From: Neoechinorhynchus agilis
Lineage: Eukaryota; Acanthocephala
Direction: 5' to 3'
DNA: 64,000 nucleotides
Assembly: GCA_051530055.1 (NCBI GenBank)
Contig: CM121342.1
Span: forward strand, 7,998,001 to 8,062,000
The notes under the pieces were generated by a model, which saw only the letters and a program-made list of their open reading frames with translations, did no database searches and had not been told where the DNA came from. This document shows positions 19,369-31,330 of the stretch, piece after piece (position 1 is the stretch's first letter; the number at the start of each line of letters is the position of its first letter). Both the position numbers and the translations under genes were made by a program.

Positions 19369-22300
19369 TGACATTTATTGGTGACAGCGATGGGATAGAA
19401 CAAATAGTGAAGCAGCAGGCCAGACTCATCGAGCTTTTGGTGGATCAGAAAAAAAAGAGAGAAGCAGAAATATCGGCGTTCCGACCGTTTGGAGAGGACG
19501 AGAATTGGAGAGATTACATATTGCAAATGGAGCAGCACTTCGAATGGTGCAAAGTAACCGATCCAAAGACAAAAAAAGCATGTTTGTTGTCATGGATGGG
19601 ACCGAAAACTTTTCGTCAATTGACCAAGGTTGTCACTCGCGAGAAAATATCGGAGGTGGCATATGATAAGATAATAGAGATAATCGGAAAATTAGCTGGA
19701 GGATATGAGCACGAGGTAACAAGCAGGTATCGATTCGCGCAGATGAAAATGAAGTCGAACCAAAGCTACGAAGAGTGGTTTGCGGAGCTGAAGGGAGCTG
19801 GCGAAGGATGTTCCTTTTTCAAAGAAGATATTCAAACCGAGGAAGACGCATTGGCAGACAGAATTCGAGATCACGTGGTGCTGAATACACCACACGAAGC
19901 GATCAGAAGATCTGCCCTACAAGAAGAAAACCTCACCTTTGAAATTTTGCGACAAATCGCTCAGAGGTACGAGGCGACTACAATAGCGATGGCCATTATT
20001 CCAAAGCAGGAATCAGAGCAAGAAGATAAAATTTTCAAACTGGAGAAAAATCGAAAAGAGCTACGAAAATATAGAGTGGAAAATAATAGGGGCTGCCCGC
20101 GTTGCGATTACGACCATGCTGGAAATCAAGAATGCCGTTCAAAGGGACGCAAATGCTTTAAGTGCGGGAAAATTGGACACTTCACTAGGAAATGTCGAAC
20201 ACAGCAGGTAAAACTGATTCAAGACGAAAATTTGGAATCTAGCGATGACGAAGTAGAGATCTTCAAAGTCAATGGAGCTGATAACAGAAAGAACGGACAG
20301 GCATAGGTGACCGTACGTTTGAATAATGTGCGAACAAAGATGCAATTCGATACGGGCGCCGATGTGAGCATTATTTCTCGATCCGTTTGGGAGGCGATTG
20401 GACAGCCGACTTTAAGACGGAGTAAAATATTGATAAGTTTCGGTGGATCGAGAATTCATAGCCTTGAAGAGTGCAGAATTAGCGTACAACTAAGAAATAT
20501 GAAGCAGGTGAAAGCAACAGTCGTGGAAAGTGCCGATAAATGTCTGTTCGGTTTACCATGGTGTCGAAAATTCAGATTGAACATGTCCCGAGGAGTATAT
20601 GTGAATGCGATAAATAACGTGACAGATGAAGAAAAGGTTCGTTGTTGTTTGAGGGTACATGAAGTGGTGTTTATCAAAAAGAGAGAACCCATCAAAGATA
20701 TGATTGTGAAATTACAATTAAGACGAAACGCAGAGCCGATAGTTGCAAGTAGTCGCAGAATACCATATGCCCTTGAAATCCCAGCAAAGAGAGTAGATAG
20801 ATTGATCAACGAAGGAATATTAGAGCCGGTGAATGAATCTATAGGAAATGTGGAATGGGCCACTCCAATAGTGGTCATACGAAAACTAAATAACAAAGTG
20901 CGCATTTGTGGTGATTTTAAGGTAACGATAAATAGGTTTTTATCCGCGGATGGCTATCAAATACCTTGTCTGGATAAGGTGGCGCGAAAATTATGTGGAG
21001 GAGAGAAGTACTCGACCTTGGACTTAACGGATGCCTATTTGCAATTGAAAGTGGATGATGAAACGAAAAGTTGTTGCTCACTGTTGCAACGTCATGGGGG
21101 CTGATGAGATATACGAGACTGCCTTTTGGAATTTCGGCAGCTCCCAAAATATTTCAGAGATTCATGGATGAACTCTTGAAAGACGTTCCGTTCACATGCG
21201 CCTATCTTGACGATATCATTATTACGGGAAAAAACGACGATGAGCATTTAGAAAATTTAAGTAAGGTACTGGGAAAACTGTCGGATGCAGTGGTCGGTAT
21301 TAGAAAGGAGAAATGTCAATTCTTGCAACGATCAGTCAAGTACCTTGGTCATGTGTTAAAGAAGGGTCACATGTACGCTAGCGAAGAGAGAGTGGAAGAT
21401 TTAAGAAGAGCAATCGAGCCGAAAAACAAGAAACAGTTGCGGACATTCTTAGGAGCTGCGAATTTTTTTGGGCCGATTCATTCCTGATTTCCACACCATT
21501 TGTTCTCCGCTATATGATCTCATTAAGAATCACATTCCGTGGAAATGGGAGAGGTCCCACACAAAGGCTTTCAACAAGGTCAAGGAAGCGATATTAAATA
21601 ATATTAGCTTGAAGTTATACGATCATAGTAAACCGATAACGCTAGCATGTGATGCAAGTGATGGGGGAATTGGCGCCGCGTTGTTCCAGCTGGACAAGGC
21701 AAGTGGAAAGCAATTACCGATAATGCTAACTTCGAAAAAACTCACACCCACCGAAAAGAGATATTCAACAATCGATAGGGAGGCGTTGGCGATCGTACAT
21801 GCGATAAAGTGATTTCATAATTATTTGTATGGGAGAACATTTACGCTGGAAACAGATCACCAACCCCTCAAACACATTTTCGGGGAAAAGCGTGATCTTA
21901 GTAAGATGACTAACGGCAGGTTAGTTCGTTGGGCATTACTGCTTAACGAATACGATTATCAAATACGCTATGTCAAAGGAAAAAGCAACTTGTATGCGGA
22001 TTGTTTGTCAAGAATGCCAAATGGAACAGCGAAGATATGTGATAACACAGTGGACATAACGATACTTGAAGCGGCGCAGCAACAGTACACGGAACAGTCG
22101 AATCTTTATTGTCAAGTGATTCGACAAGCAACTCAGGAAGAGTGAAACTCTGAGGAAGACAAAAGGATTCTTGAGGTATGCCTGGACCATGAACATCAAG
22201 GAAGTCGAAAAAGCTTTTTGGGATAGGAAAGATGAACTCTCAGAGGAGAATGGATTGGTTATGTGGCAGCATAAAATTATTGTACCAGAATGTCTACGCA

Positions 22301-23371
22301 GCACAGTACTCACACATTTGCATAGAGGTCACCCGGGCATAGAATCAATGAAGAGGCTAACTCGACATTATGTGTGGTGGCCGAAGATAGACGATAATGT
22401 TGAAAGATTTGTGGGCCGTTGCGTGCATTGCCAAAAGACAAGACCGATGGTACAAAAAGAACCAGTGATGCCCTGGGATAGACCGAAAAGAGTTTGGAGT
22501 CGACTGCACTTGGATTTGGCAGGGCCTGTTCACAATAAAATGTATTTGATTCTGGTCGATGCCACAAGCAAATGGGTCGAGATCTGGAACGTGAATGGCA
22601 AAGCGACGACAAGCAATATAATAGTCCGGTTGAAAGATTGTTTCGCCCGTTTCGGAGCCCCGAGTAAAATTATAACAGATAATGGTTCGCAATTCAAATC
22701 CGAGGAGTTTGGAAAGTTCTGTCAAACTAGAGGGACAAAGCATGGAACTTCGAGCCCATACCTAGAAATAATGGTGGGAACATTCAAAAGAACAAAAGAT
22801 GAGAATGGAAACATACATCAAGACGAAATATGGGAGTTTTTAGAGAATTACCGAAACACTGAGAATAGTGTCACCGGAGTGTCACCAGCAACCTTAATGT
22901 TACGAAGGCGCCTGCCCACAGTTTTCGACAATATCAGATCGGAAAACGAGATGAGTGAATTGAACCATGGTAGCAAATCAGCCAGAAAATTACGAGAGTT
23001 TAAAGACAATCAAACGATATGGTATAGAAGGCCCAAAGATGAGAGATGGGGGGAAGGAATGATCACGAGACGTACCGGTCCGGTATCATATCGAATCACT
23101 AACAAGGATGGTATCGAAGAACGAATGCATGGGATTTCGTAAGACCACGAGAAAATGACGGGAATGTCAAAAATGAGCCAGAAAGCGAAATGGTGGAAAA
23201 CGAAACTGCAAAGGCAATAAAGGACGAACAGCAGTCTATGAACGAGCGAAACGATGAAGATAATGACGATGTAAGAGATTACGAGAAGGGCAAACCGACT
23301 GAAATAATACTGTGAAGAAGTAGTCGACTAAGACGTTCTCCCCAAAGGTTCAGATGATGAGGGGGAGAAGA

Positions 23372-23468
23372 TGCCATGATTTGCATGGTGACGCAAATAC
23401 ACATGATATATATAGTGGTAGTGATAGCGTGCGAGGGTGAATATAAAAAGTTGTTGTAACTCTGCTCA
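23372..23468 (+). repeat. 3' LTR of the Ty3/gypsy element
   Basis: Begins TGCCATGATTTGCATGG directly after the purine-rich tract and ends CTGCTCA. About 97 bp, very short for a gypsy LTR. The LTR lengths were judged from the shared blocks only. No clear target-site duplication is seen. Confidence 0.75.
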
Positions 23469-24287
23469 TGAGAACTACCAAACGATCCGAATGCCTGAAC
23501 ACGAAAGGGAACAAAATAATGATTTCAACCCCTGTATTTAATCTTTTTGCGTTCCTCAGCGACGGTTGCTGTCCTTCCTTCGGTTTAATAGTGGCGAATT
23601 TTATGTTGATGGCTGCGAAGCAAAAGCTGCTCGGCTCTCGGATGTTGGGAACATTCACAGTATTCAGGAAACAACTAAGAATAAAAGGGGGTCTACGAGC
23701 TTCGAGGAAACGTGCCCAGCAAGCGGCCGATTAGAGTTTTGTCGGTCGTCAGCCTTCTGGGCACACCTTGCTCAGTAAAAATGCATTCCACTGGAGTTAC
23801 CAAGGAGCTTCTGAGAACACTATTAGATAGTACGAAATAAAATTTATTGTTTACGTTTATTTTTATACTTTTCTTAAATTTGATCAAACTTTTATAGCAA
23901 CAGATCGATTTTTATAAAAGTAATAGCTTCTTGAAATGGGTTTCTAGCGATCTTGGTCATTTGAAACTGAATGATTAATGAGCGAACAAAAAAGATTGCG
24001 GATCGGAAATAAGTTCTTTATGAATTTTGACAGAAAATCGGAAATTGAGATCAACGGAAGCGATCGTCACCTTTTATAAGATAAAAAGTTATTTGCACGA
24101 ATTAAAGACTTTCCTCGCGACAGCTAAGTTAAATCTGTTGTGCTCGAAAGTAGTTACGAAACAGTAAAACATTTTTAGCATATCTAATGCGCTGATTTCA
24201 ATGGTATTATCTGATTTTAATGATTCTTGCAAGTTTAGTGATTTTTCCCTTATAAAGTAACGAGTTTTTGTATAGACACCAAGCGAC
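23469..24287. other. Intergenic downstream of the LTR element
   Basis: Short overlapping open frames near 23470-23780 have no recognisable features. AT-rich sequence leads to the 3' end of MED6. No repeat was recognised. Confidence 0.4.
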
Positions 24288-24941
24288 TTAGTGTTCAACG
24301 TTATCTTGAAGGTACAAGCTACATCTATTTTTTGCGGCTGCTTCAGAGAAATGCAGATCCAGAATATTCCTAATGTCTTTATGATACGTCTGTTCCTTGG
24401 CTCCATGCATTTGTTCGTCTTCCATAACGGCCATCTCGATGGCCTCTGGTAAAACAACCGGTTTTGACTTCATTTTCTCAATCGCTACAGGATTAGTCAT
24501 CCAATTATAAGTTCCATTGGATGCATTGTACTGGATTTTGGGCAAAATATCCATCAGAGCTCCCCTAATGATTGCTGATATAGACATAAATCGTGAAGAT
24601 ACCACTTCGTATAATGTAGGAGCTCTTTTCACTTTTCCGTCCTGGAACACGGCATAGTAGGCAAGTGCTTTGGTTTCTTGGTAGTCCCGACGTTTCTTCA
24701 CTACTATCCATACTTGATGTGGCGAATCAGCTTCTTCGGTCTCATCATTGACCAGCGAATAAAATTCACCGATTTGATCTCTGCTCTCACAAATACAATT
24801 CTCATCGAAAAAGGGATTCGAACTGCGGCAAAAATATTCCAGAACTTTATCGCGTCTTAGCGTGGAAGAGTCGCAATAAACCTGGATCCATGCAATCTCA
24901 GACCAAGAATCAGGATTCGACGAATCGATTTTATCTGACAT
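24288..24941 (-). CDS. MED6: Mediator complex subunit 6 (MED6)
   Basis: Head-module subunit of Mediator, which links transcription factors to RNA polymerase II. Single exon, 217 aa, ATG at 24941. The family's core strings are visible: VLEYFCRSSNPFFDENC near residues 33-49, then a strand-rich part with VWIVVKKRRD, ALAYYAVFQDGKV, APTLYEVVSSR and the helix ISAIIRGALMDILPKI, ending YNASNGTYNW. This matches the order SNPFYD / LADYY / APDL..VINSR / YWW of other MED6 proteins. The segment between the SNPFFDE motif and the central strands is replaced by an acidic stretch, and the C-terminal tail is short, so it is a diverged but intact-looking ortholog. No intron was needed to keep the frame open. 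Confidence 0.88.
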   Translation of the reverse strand: MSDKIDSSNPDSWSEIAWIQVYCDSSTLRRDKVLEYFCRSSNPFFDENCICESRDQIGEFYSLVNDETEEADSPHQVWIVVKKRRDYQETKALAYYAVFQDGKVKRAPTLYEVVSSRFMSISAIIRGALMDILPKIQYNASNGTYNWMTNPVAIEKMKSKPVVLPEAIEMAVMEDEQMHGAKEQTYHKDIRNILDLHFSEAAAKNRCSLYLQDNVEH

Positions 24942-25363
24942 CTAAAAATTAATGCTATGGAGGAGAAACCAATCTAAGTAGTTGTTGCATTTGAAGCTCG
25001 TTTTTCACCTTTTATTCTGAAAACGTCCTAAAAAACGTTAGGAAGTAATTATTTCCCCGAATATAATTAATAGAGAGATGCAAATAATTGAAATTGGATG
25101 CCTGCGTTCTATAAGTTAAAATCGACTAATTAAGTGTATCCCAATTGTTAAAATTCTATTATTTCGAAGATGTTCTCGTCGGAACTCTTCCAAAAATTTT
25201 ATTTATAGAAAGATAAAAAATCCAACGTTCTAATTTTTTTGAGAGTAAGAATTGAGACAATTCGTGTACTTGGTTGTTTTTTTGAAAAGCAATTTGCCAG
25301 TATTAAATAATTGAGGAAAAAACATTTCGCGCCCATGGTCGTTGCTTTAACAAAATTAGTATT

Positions 25364-27871
25364 TCATAGTTCATCTCGTGCGAACGAATATCGTTCCTTA
25401 GAAGGTGCCAGCATCGAAAATACGGATTCTGGCACTTGTGTCTTTTTCTCAGCATCCTTGAATTGTTCCTCATTAATCACCGGCCTAACCGACGATGGTG
25501 CTTCAAAAGCGATATGAAATTCATGAGGTTGAAAAGGTACTCCGAGCATCCTGGAGATCATTTGAATGTGTAATTCTTTATGTAAAGCTCCAGATAAGAA
25601 TTTCTCGATCCAATTCCCGAATTTTTCCACGTCACTGTGGCATTATGCGATATTAGTGTAATGTATTGAAGGAAAAGACTAACTTTAGAAATCCCATATC
25701 AGGAATGACGTACATGTGTTGGAAGCTATCGATCATAACAAGCGGTAGATCGTTGATTGATTTCCCCAGATGCGTGAGAGGATGATTGAACAAAATTCCA
25801 TCGGCATGTAAGAAATTCAACGAACCTGTATTCGGAATTATCGCTCTCACTCAAAGAAACTCTAGCTTACTTTTATACTTTAACAATTGAGGTTTTGAAA
25901 GAATCTTTTCGAATTGATCCAGAGATTGGTTATCTTCTGGTCTGTGTAATAGTACGAGAAGTTGCCTTCCCTCGTCAGTCATCTGCTCCGCATTCTCAAA
26001 TGTAAGTAGACGGACAAGAGGAACGCAGTGATCAGTGGCTTTGATCAGAATGTCCGTCGTATCCCCGTGAAATGGAATATCGTGGAAGAGATGATCTATA
26101 TAGACACCCTCGATCACCAATCTTCAATCGCTTAGACTTATTGTGCTGTTTATCCCAAAATGTTATCTCGTCTTCGAACCTTTGACCGCTAACATTCATT
26201 TCCATGATAGATGGATTCGAATGTAACAGAAAGTTACAGTCGTCCCTTAGTACACTCGCCGATCTTTTGAACATTCGCATAAAGTCACTCTGGTCATCAG
26301 ATGGTGACCGGGTTGTGTTCAATAACACAAATCTATCGGTGCTCGATATGTCAAATATTCGGGAAAAACCGGCAGGAACGATCTTTATTGGATCAGTGAG
26401 TTCGCGACGAATAAAGTGTGTCAAATTCTCTACTGTCCTAAATGCAGGCATAAAGTAGCCATTTCCGCAAAATATCATTTTTTTTAAAACCAAGAAAGAT
26501 TCAGCTTCAGATGACTTTTTTTATAAAAATGAATTAAAAACTTTTTATCTTTTGAAGTCTGGCTAGCCGGGTTTTCTTATTTTATTAAACATTTTTCAAT
26601 GGCTGATACTTTGTCCTTGAGCAAAGCAAATAAAATTGACGATCCACCTTTTTTTTAAATTGGAGCATAAAATTCAGGGGAATTGAATCGAAATTTACTA
26701 TTAAAATCACCATTTTTGCCCGTTCTAATTATGGAATTTATTAAATGACGGAATAGTGTAGTCACTTAAAAATTATTACTAAAGAATCCCTACTAAACGA
26801 CTCCTAAGGGTGATATAAATTCTTAAACGCAAATAAAAGCATCCATAATCCTTCGTTTCTGTTCTCTGGCGATTTCGCTTGCTTTTTTTTCGTTTAAATC
26901 CGGACAGGCGCAAAAAATAAGCATTGCGGTGCTGCGGGGCAATGCGGCTAGCATTTTGGCCAGCGCCGATGAATAGGAGCGTCGAAGAAACTATAAATTA
27001 TGTATGCCTGCTTTTGATTAAATTCTACAAAATATCAAAAAAATAAAATAAAAAAAAAGATTACACCAACGAAAACAATGGATTTTTTATTTTGTTTAAA
27101 AAAGACACTACAAATGAAAAAAGAGGATAAAATTAATTGTTTCAAAGATTGAACTGTTCATGTTAGTTTTTTTATGGCGTGTAAAAATTAAAACAATATA
27201 TTGATTCCGATTGTTTTCGACAAGGCACAATCTTGCACGTCTTTTGATCAAGGTTCTTAAATATGGGGAATCAATTTCTTTTAATGTTTACACGCCCTAT
27301 AAAAACTAACACGAATTCGTATTTTATTTTGAATTTGTTTAAACTCAAAGCTTACTAAAGAAACCAAAAGATCGAAAGAGATAAAGAAACCGATTTCGAA
27401 TAATTGGAAGCGCAAACAAACCTTGGTCCCCTATACTCGTTCTTGGCCATTAATCCGTATCGATAGAGTTTGAAAGTAGGAAATTTAGTGACGGACAGTG
27501 AGTTAGCGAGATGCTCGTTTTTGTTATAATTAATACGTCCAATAAATAATCGATTTGAATTGTTACCGGCCAATTCTTTGGCCTTGGTTGCAAACTCGTC
27601 GAAAATAGGCTCGAGTGATCGACTGAAATGGCACCATTCCGCATAAAAGTTTAAGAATACAATGTCATATTGCTCTAAATCGGTCACGGTAACGTCCTAA
27701 GAATAAAAGTGGAACTCACTTAATATTTGATCGTATTTGGAAGCGGAAACTTCTTGAACACTCGAACCGTAAGTGGTTATCGGTAACAAAAGTGCCAACA
27801 GCAACATCAACGTCTAAGATCGCGAAATGTAAAGCGTTGCATGGCAAACAACCAAGACTTACAATGACCAT
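25364..27871 (-). CDS. ERP44: ERp44-type thioredoxin-fold chaperone of the early secretory pathway
   Basis: ERp44 retrieves ER oxidases and unassembled clients from the Golgi through a CXXS thioredoxin domain. The start at 27871 (MVI, then TLMLLLALLLPITTYG after a 49-nt intron) gives a signal peptide. A 46-nt GT-AG intron leads to QYDIVFLNFYAEWCHFSR, whose CHFS is the single-cysteine active site (CRFS in vertebrates). FPTFKLYRYGLMAKNEYRG follows. An intron of about 960 nt, inflated by two repeats, precedes VENLTHFIRREL. Later blocks are CVPLVRLLTFENAEQMTDEG, LNFLHADGILFNHPL and DSFQHMYVIPD, and the protein ends in RDEL, an ER-retrieval signal, at 25364. Introns near 25860 and 25640 are canonical. 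Around 26105-26140 the reading frame shifts; see findings. Confidence 0.93.
26908..27007 (+). repeat. About 100-bp dispersed repeat, copy in the large ERp44 intron
   Basis: More GC-rich than its surroundings. Contains GCATTGCGGTGCTGCGGGGC and GGCTAGCATTTTGGCCAGC. The same sequence lies in the opposite orientation at 43439-43536 with only a few differences. A short stem (GCATTGC/GCAATGC) can form. Class unknown. Confidence 0.8.
27161..27311. mobile_element. Terminal-inverted-repeat MITE in the ERp44 intron
   Basis: An element of about 150 bp with inverted ends of about 45 bp. The left starts TGTTAGTTTTTTTATGGCGT and the right ends CACGCCCTATAAAAACTAACA. Pairing extends through GTGTAAA and AATTGATTCC. 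A clear target-site duplication is not seen. Together with the repeat at 26908 it explains why this ERp44 intron is far longer than its others. Confidence 0.8.
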
Positions 27872-27995
27872 CTATCCAAGTAAGAAGATTAGTGTTCTCT
27901 TCCTTCAATGTCGGATTTATTTGTTTAAGTGAGCGCAATAAATCAAGAAGAAGTGAATCTTTTTGTATTTTTGTCCATCATCGATACGCTGATCG

Positions 27996-30306
27996 GCCGT
28001 GTGAGTCATCGGCGATCGTGGATATTGGATAATTGGAAGTTGAAAAAGAGATATTCGGGACCGAGGTCCACTAGGACACCTCGTTACAGCTACAGAAATA
28101 TACAAACTCTGCCAGTTTTATTGTCTTGGGCTAAGTGTTCAATTCTCTTATGTCTACTGAAAAGTTGGCTGTATAAATTAAGTTTTGTGAGAATCCCTTT
28201 CTCGGCTTTGTCCTTTTGGTCACACAACAAAACCGATATCTTTCTTTAGGGAAGTGATTGAACGACTTCCCTTAACCACACGTATATGAGTTTTGTACCC
28301 GGATACCTCCGGATCCTTAGATACCTCCTCCCGAGGGTAGGCGGGAGATTCATCAGGTGAGTTTCCTCCTACCTTCTCCCCTTCAGCCGTGTGAGTCATA
28401 GGCGACCTTGGATATTGAATGAGTGGAAGTTGAAAAAGAGATATTCGGGACCGACGTCCACTAGGACACCTCGTTACAGCTACAGAAATGTACAAACTCT
28501 GCCAGTTTTATTGTCTTGGGCTAAGTGTTCAATTCTCTTATGTCTACTGAAAAGCTGGCTATATTAATTAAGTTTTGTGAGAATCCCTTTCTCGGCTTTG
28601 TCCTTTTGGTCACACAACAAAACCGATATCTTTCTTTAGGGAAGTGATTGAACGACTTCCCTTAACCACACGTGAATATGAGTTTTGTACCCGGATACCC
28701 CCGGATCCTCAGATACCTCTTCCCGAGGAGTAGGCGTCAGATTCATCAGTGAGTTTCCTCCTACCTTCGGCCGTGTGAGTCATCGGCGATCGTATATATT
28801 GGATAATTGGAAGTTGAAAAAGAGATATTCGGGACCGACGTCCACTAGGACACCTCGTTACAGCTACAGAAATATACAAACTCTGCCAGTTTTATTGTCT
28901 TGGGCTAAGTGTTCAATTCTCTTATGTCTACTGACAAGTTGGCTATATTAATTAAGTTTTGTGAGAATCCCTTTCTCGGCTTTGTCCTTTTGGTCACACA
29001 ACGAAACCGATATCTTTCTTTAGGGAAGTTATTGAACGACTTCCCTTAACCACACGTGAATATGAGTTTTGTACCCGGATACCTCCGGATCCTTAGATAC
29101 CTCCTCCCGAGGAGTAGGCGGGAGATTCATCAGTGAGTTTCCTCCTACCTTCAACCGTGTGAGTCATCGGCGATCGTTGATATTGGATAATTGGAAGATG
29201 AAAAAGAGATATTCGGGACCGACGTCCACTAGGACACCTCGTTACAGCTACAGAAATATACAAACTCTGCCAGTTTTATTGTCTTGGGCTAAGTGTTCAA
29301 TTCTCTTATGTCTACTGACAAGTTGGCTGTATAAATTAAGTTTTGTGAGAATCCCTTTCTCGGCTTTGTCCTTTTGGTCACACAACGAAACCGATATCTT
29401 TCTTTAGGGAAGTTATTGAGCGACTTCCCTTAACCACACGTGAATATGAGTTTTGTACCCGGATACCTCCGGATCCTTAGATACCTCCTCCCGAGGAGTA
29501 GGCGGGAGATTCATCAGTGAGTTTCCTCCTACCTTCGGCCGTGTGAGTCATCGGCGATCGTTGATGTTGGATAATTGCAAGTTGAAAAAGAGATATTCGG
29601 GACCGAGGTCCACTAGGACACCTCGTTACAGCTACAGAAATATACAAACTCTGCCAGTTTTATTTTCTTGGGCTAAGTGTTCAATTCTCTTATGTCTACT
29701 GACAAGTTGGCTGTATAAATTAAGTTTTGTGAGAATCCCTTTCTCGGCTTTGTCCTTTTGGTCACACAACGAAACCGATATCTTTCTTTAGGGAAGTTAT
29801 TGAGCGACTTCCCTTAACCACACGTGAATATGAGTTTTGTACCCGGATACCTCCGGATCCTCAGATACCTCTTCCCGAGGAGTAGGCGTCAGATTCATCA
29901 GTGAGTTTCCTCCTACCTTCGGCCGTGTGAGTCATCGGCGATCGTATATATTGGATAATTGGAAGTTGAAAAAGAGATATTCGGGACCGAGGTCCACTAG
30001 GACACCTCGTTACAGCTACAGAAATATACAAACTCTGCCAGTTTTATTGTCTTGGGCTAAGTGTTCAATTCTCTTATGTCTACTGACAAGTTGGCTATAT
30101 TAATTAAGTTTTGTGAGAATCCCTTTCTCGGCTTTGTCCTTTTGGTCACACAACAAAACCGATATCTTTCTTTAGGGAAGTTATTGAACAACTTCCCTGA
30201 ACAATATGCGAATATGAGTTTTGTACCCGGATACCTCCGGATCCTTAGATACCTCCTCCCGAGGAGTAGGCGGGAGATTCATCAGTGAGTTTCCCTCCTA
30301 CCTTCG
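27996..30306 (+). repeat. 384-bp satellite, array 1 (six units)
   Basis: Six head-to-tail units of 384 bp (the first about 389) start with CCGTGTGAGTCATCGGCGAT at about 27998, 28386, 28769, 29153, 29537 and 29921. Units differ by scattered substitutions and fall into two types by GGCTGTATAAATT versus GGCTATATTAATT. Each holds an AGGGAAGT/ACTTCCCT hairpin and a GATACCTCC-CTCCCGAGG-GGCGGGAG structured segment. Because 384 is a multiple of three, an apparent 112- or 88-codon frame recurs in each unit; the changes between units are not biased to silent sites, so I do not call it a gene. The array ends exactly where a LINE remnant begins. Confidence 0.95.
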
Positions 30307-31330
30307 CAATCTACGACGACATGAAGAACTGTGTCTGTTTCCGAGAAGATCTCTCTGACCCATTCCCCAGTGAATAAACAGGGTTGTGTACTTCCACCAA
30401 CACTTTTCTCGGTGCATTGAGCTTATGTAGTCCAAAATAATTACATACCACACCATTTCAGGGTTACAGTACAATGTCGTTATAATTACTTTATCTTGAA
30501 CATGCATAGGCTTAAATCCAAGACGAAAAACACCACAATACCCATCATTGAATTGCATTAATTGTATGAAAACCCGACTAGTCTTCAATCATAGATCGCT
30601 GAGTCCAAGCGTACGGATCATTTGGTTTCATAGTCAATTTCAAGAAGTGCAAGACCGTGGTTTCTTATCCATACTTAGCTGAAGCAATCAACATCCACGG
30701 TGGACCAGTAGAGCAAGTACACACATTCCCACACCTCGGTGGTATTCTGGATGATTCGCGGCATAAAATATTATCTTGCCAACCGAATAAAGTCCGCACA
30801 CGTCTTATTCGGAAAATTAACCAGCCGAGTATTTACAAAGAAAGACCTCTGGCTAGTCACGAAACTTATGGTTTGCCGCGATGTAGTCCTCACCAACCTC
30901 CTAAATGGCTGTGAATTGTATACGCTCTACCAATCATAAATCCGAACGTTTTCACCAACAAAAACTTCGGAACGTTTAGGGAGTTTCCGCTGAGCAACGG
31001 GTAACTGATACTGAAGTCCTCTACATTTACATTTTATACCATCCTTCAAAACACCAATTTAGCGACACCAACTACGACGGGTTGTACAAATTTAATGAAT
31101 GATAGATTACTAAATACTCAAGCAGATGCTGCATACTGGGTTAAGCGAAAGGATCTCTAAAAGGCGTTTCAATAATCAAATTAAACGAAGAATGGACGAA
31201 TTTCACTTCGACATAGGACACTGGGAATTTTCATAGCTGAATAAAATCTCCGAAAAAATGTCTGCCGCGAAGGTGCTGCTATCGCCGAGAACAACTGGCG
31301 TAACGACTGTGAACAGTAACGTCAATGTCT
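30306..31330 (+). mobile_element. Decayed LINE of a second family (reverse-transcriptase part)
   Basis: Translated plus-strand fragments match the C-terminal half of endonuclease/RT-type LINEs: VNKQGCVLPPTLFSVH near 30370 (the KQGCVLAPTLF block), NIHGGPVEQVHTFPHLGGIL near 30690-30750 (the FxYLG block), then LLNGCELYTLYQS and RVTDTEVL near 30900-31030. Many stops and frame changes make it a remnant. It is unlike the CR1/L2-like copies elsewhere in the window. Confidence 0.8.

Larger units (their letters stand above)
19291..23468 (+). mobile_element. Ty3/gypsy LTR retrotransposon, broken
   Basis: A fossil LTR element of about 4.2 kb. Parts in order: 5' LTR; a gag region at about 19.4-20.3 kb with a zinc-knuckle motif near 20150-20200; then a pol region at about 20.3-23.1 kb with protease (DTGAD near 20350), reverse transcriptase (YLDDI near 21205), RNase H (about 21.6-22.0 kb), and integrase zinc-binding and core domains (about 22.3-22.9 kb). 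The order protease-RT-RNase H-integrase is that of Ty3/gypsy (Metaviridae). A purine-rich tract (GAGGGGGAGAAGA) precedes the 3' LTR. No envelope gene is seen. It is broken, with a handful of interruptions (about five). The near-identical LTRs suggest a fairly recent insertion. Confidence 0.9.

Noticed and set aside
27688-27720. A 23-nt intron near the ERp44 signal peptide
   Set aside because: It breaks the frame, whereas a 46-nt intron ending at GATTTAG gives QILKQYDIVFLNF, which aligns without gaps.
28375-28480. Hammerhead ribozyme in the 384-bp satellite
   Set aside because: CTGATGA, a following hairpin and a pairing TGAG are present, but there is no GAAA box and no stem III in the required position, in either the satellite or the dispersed copies.
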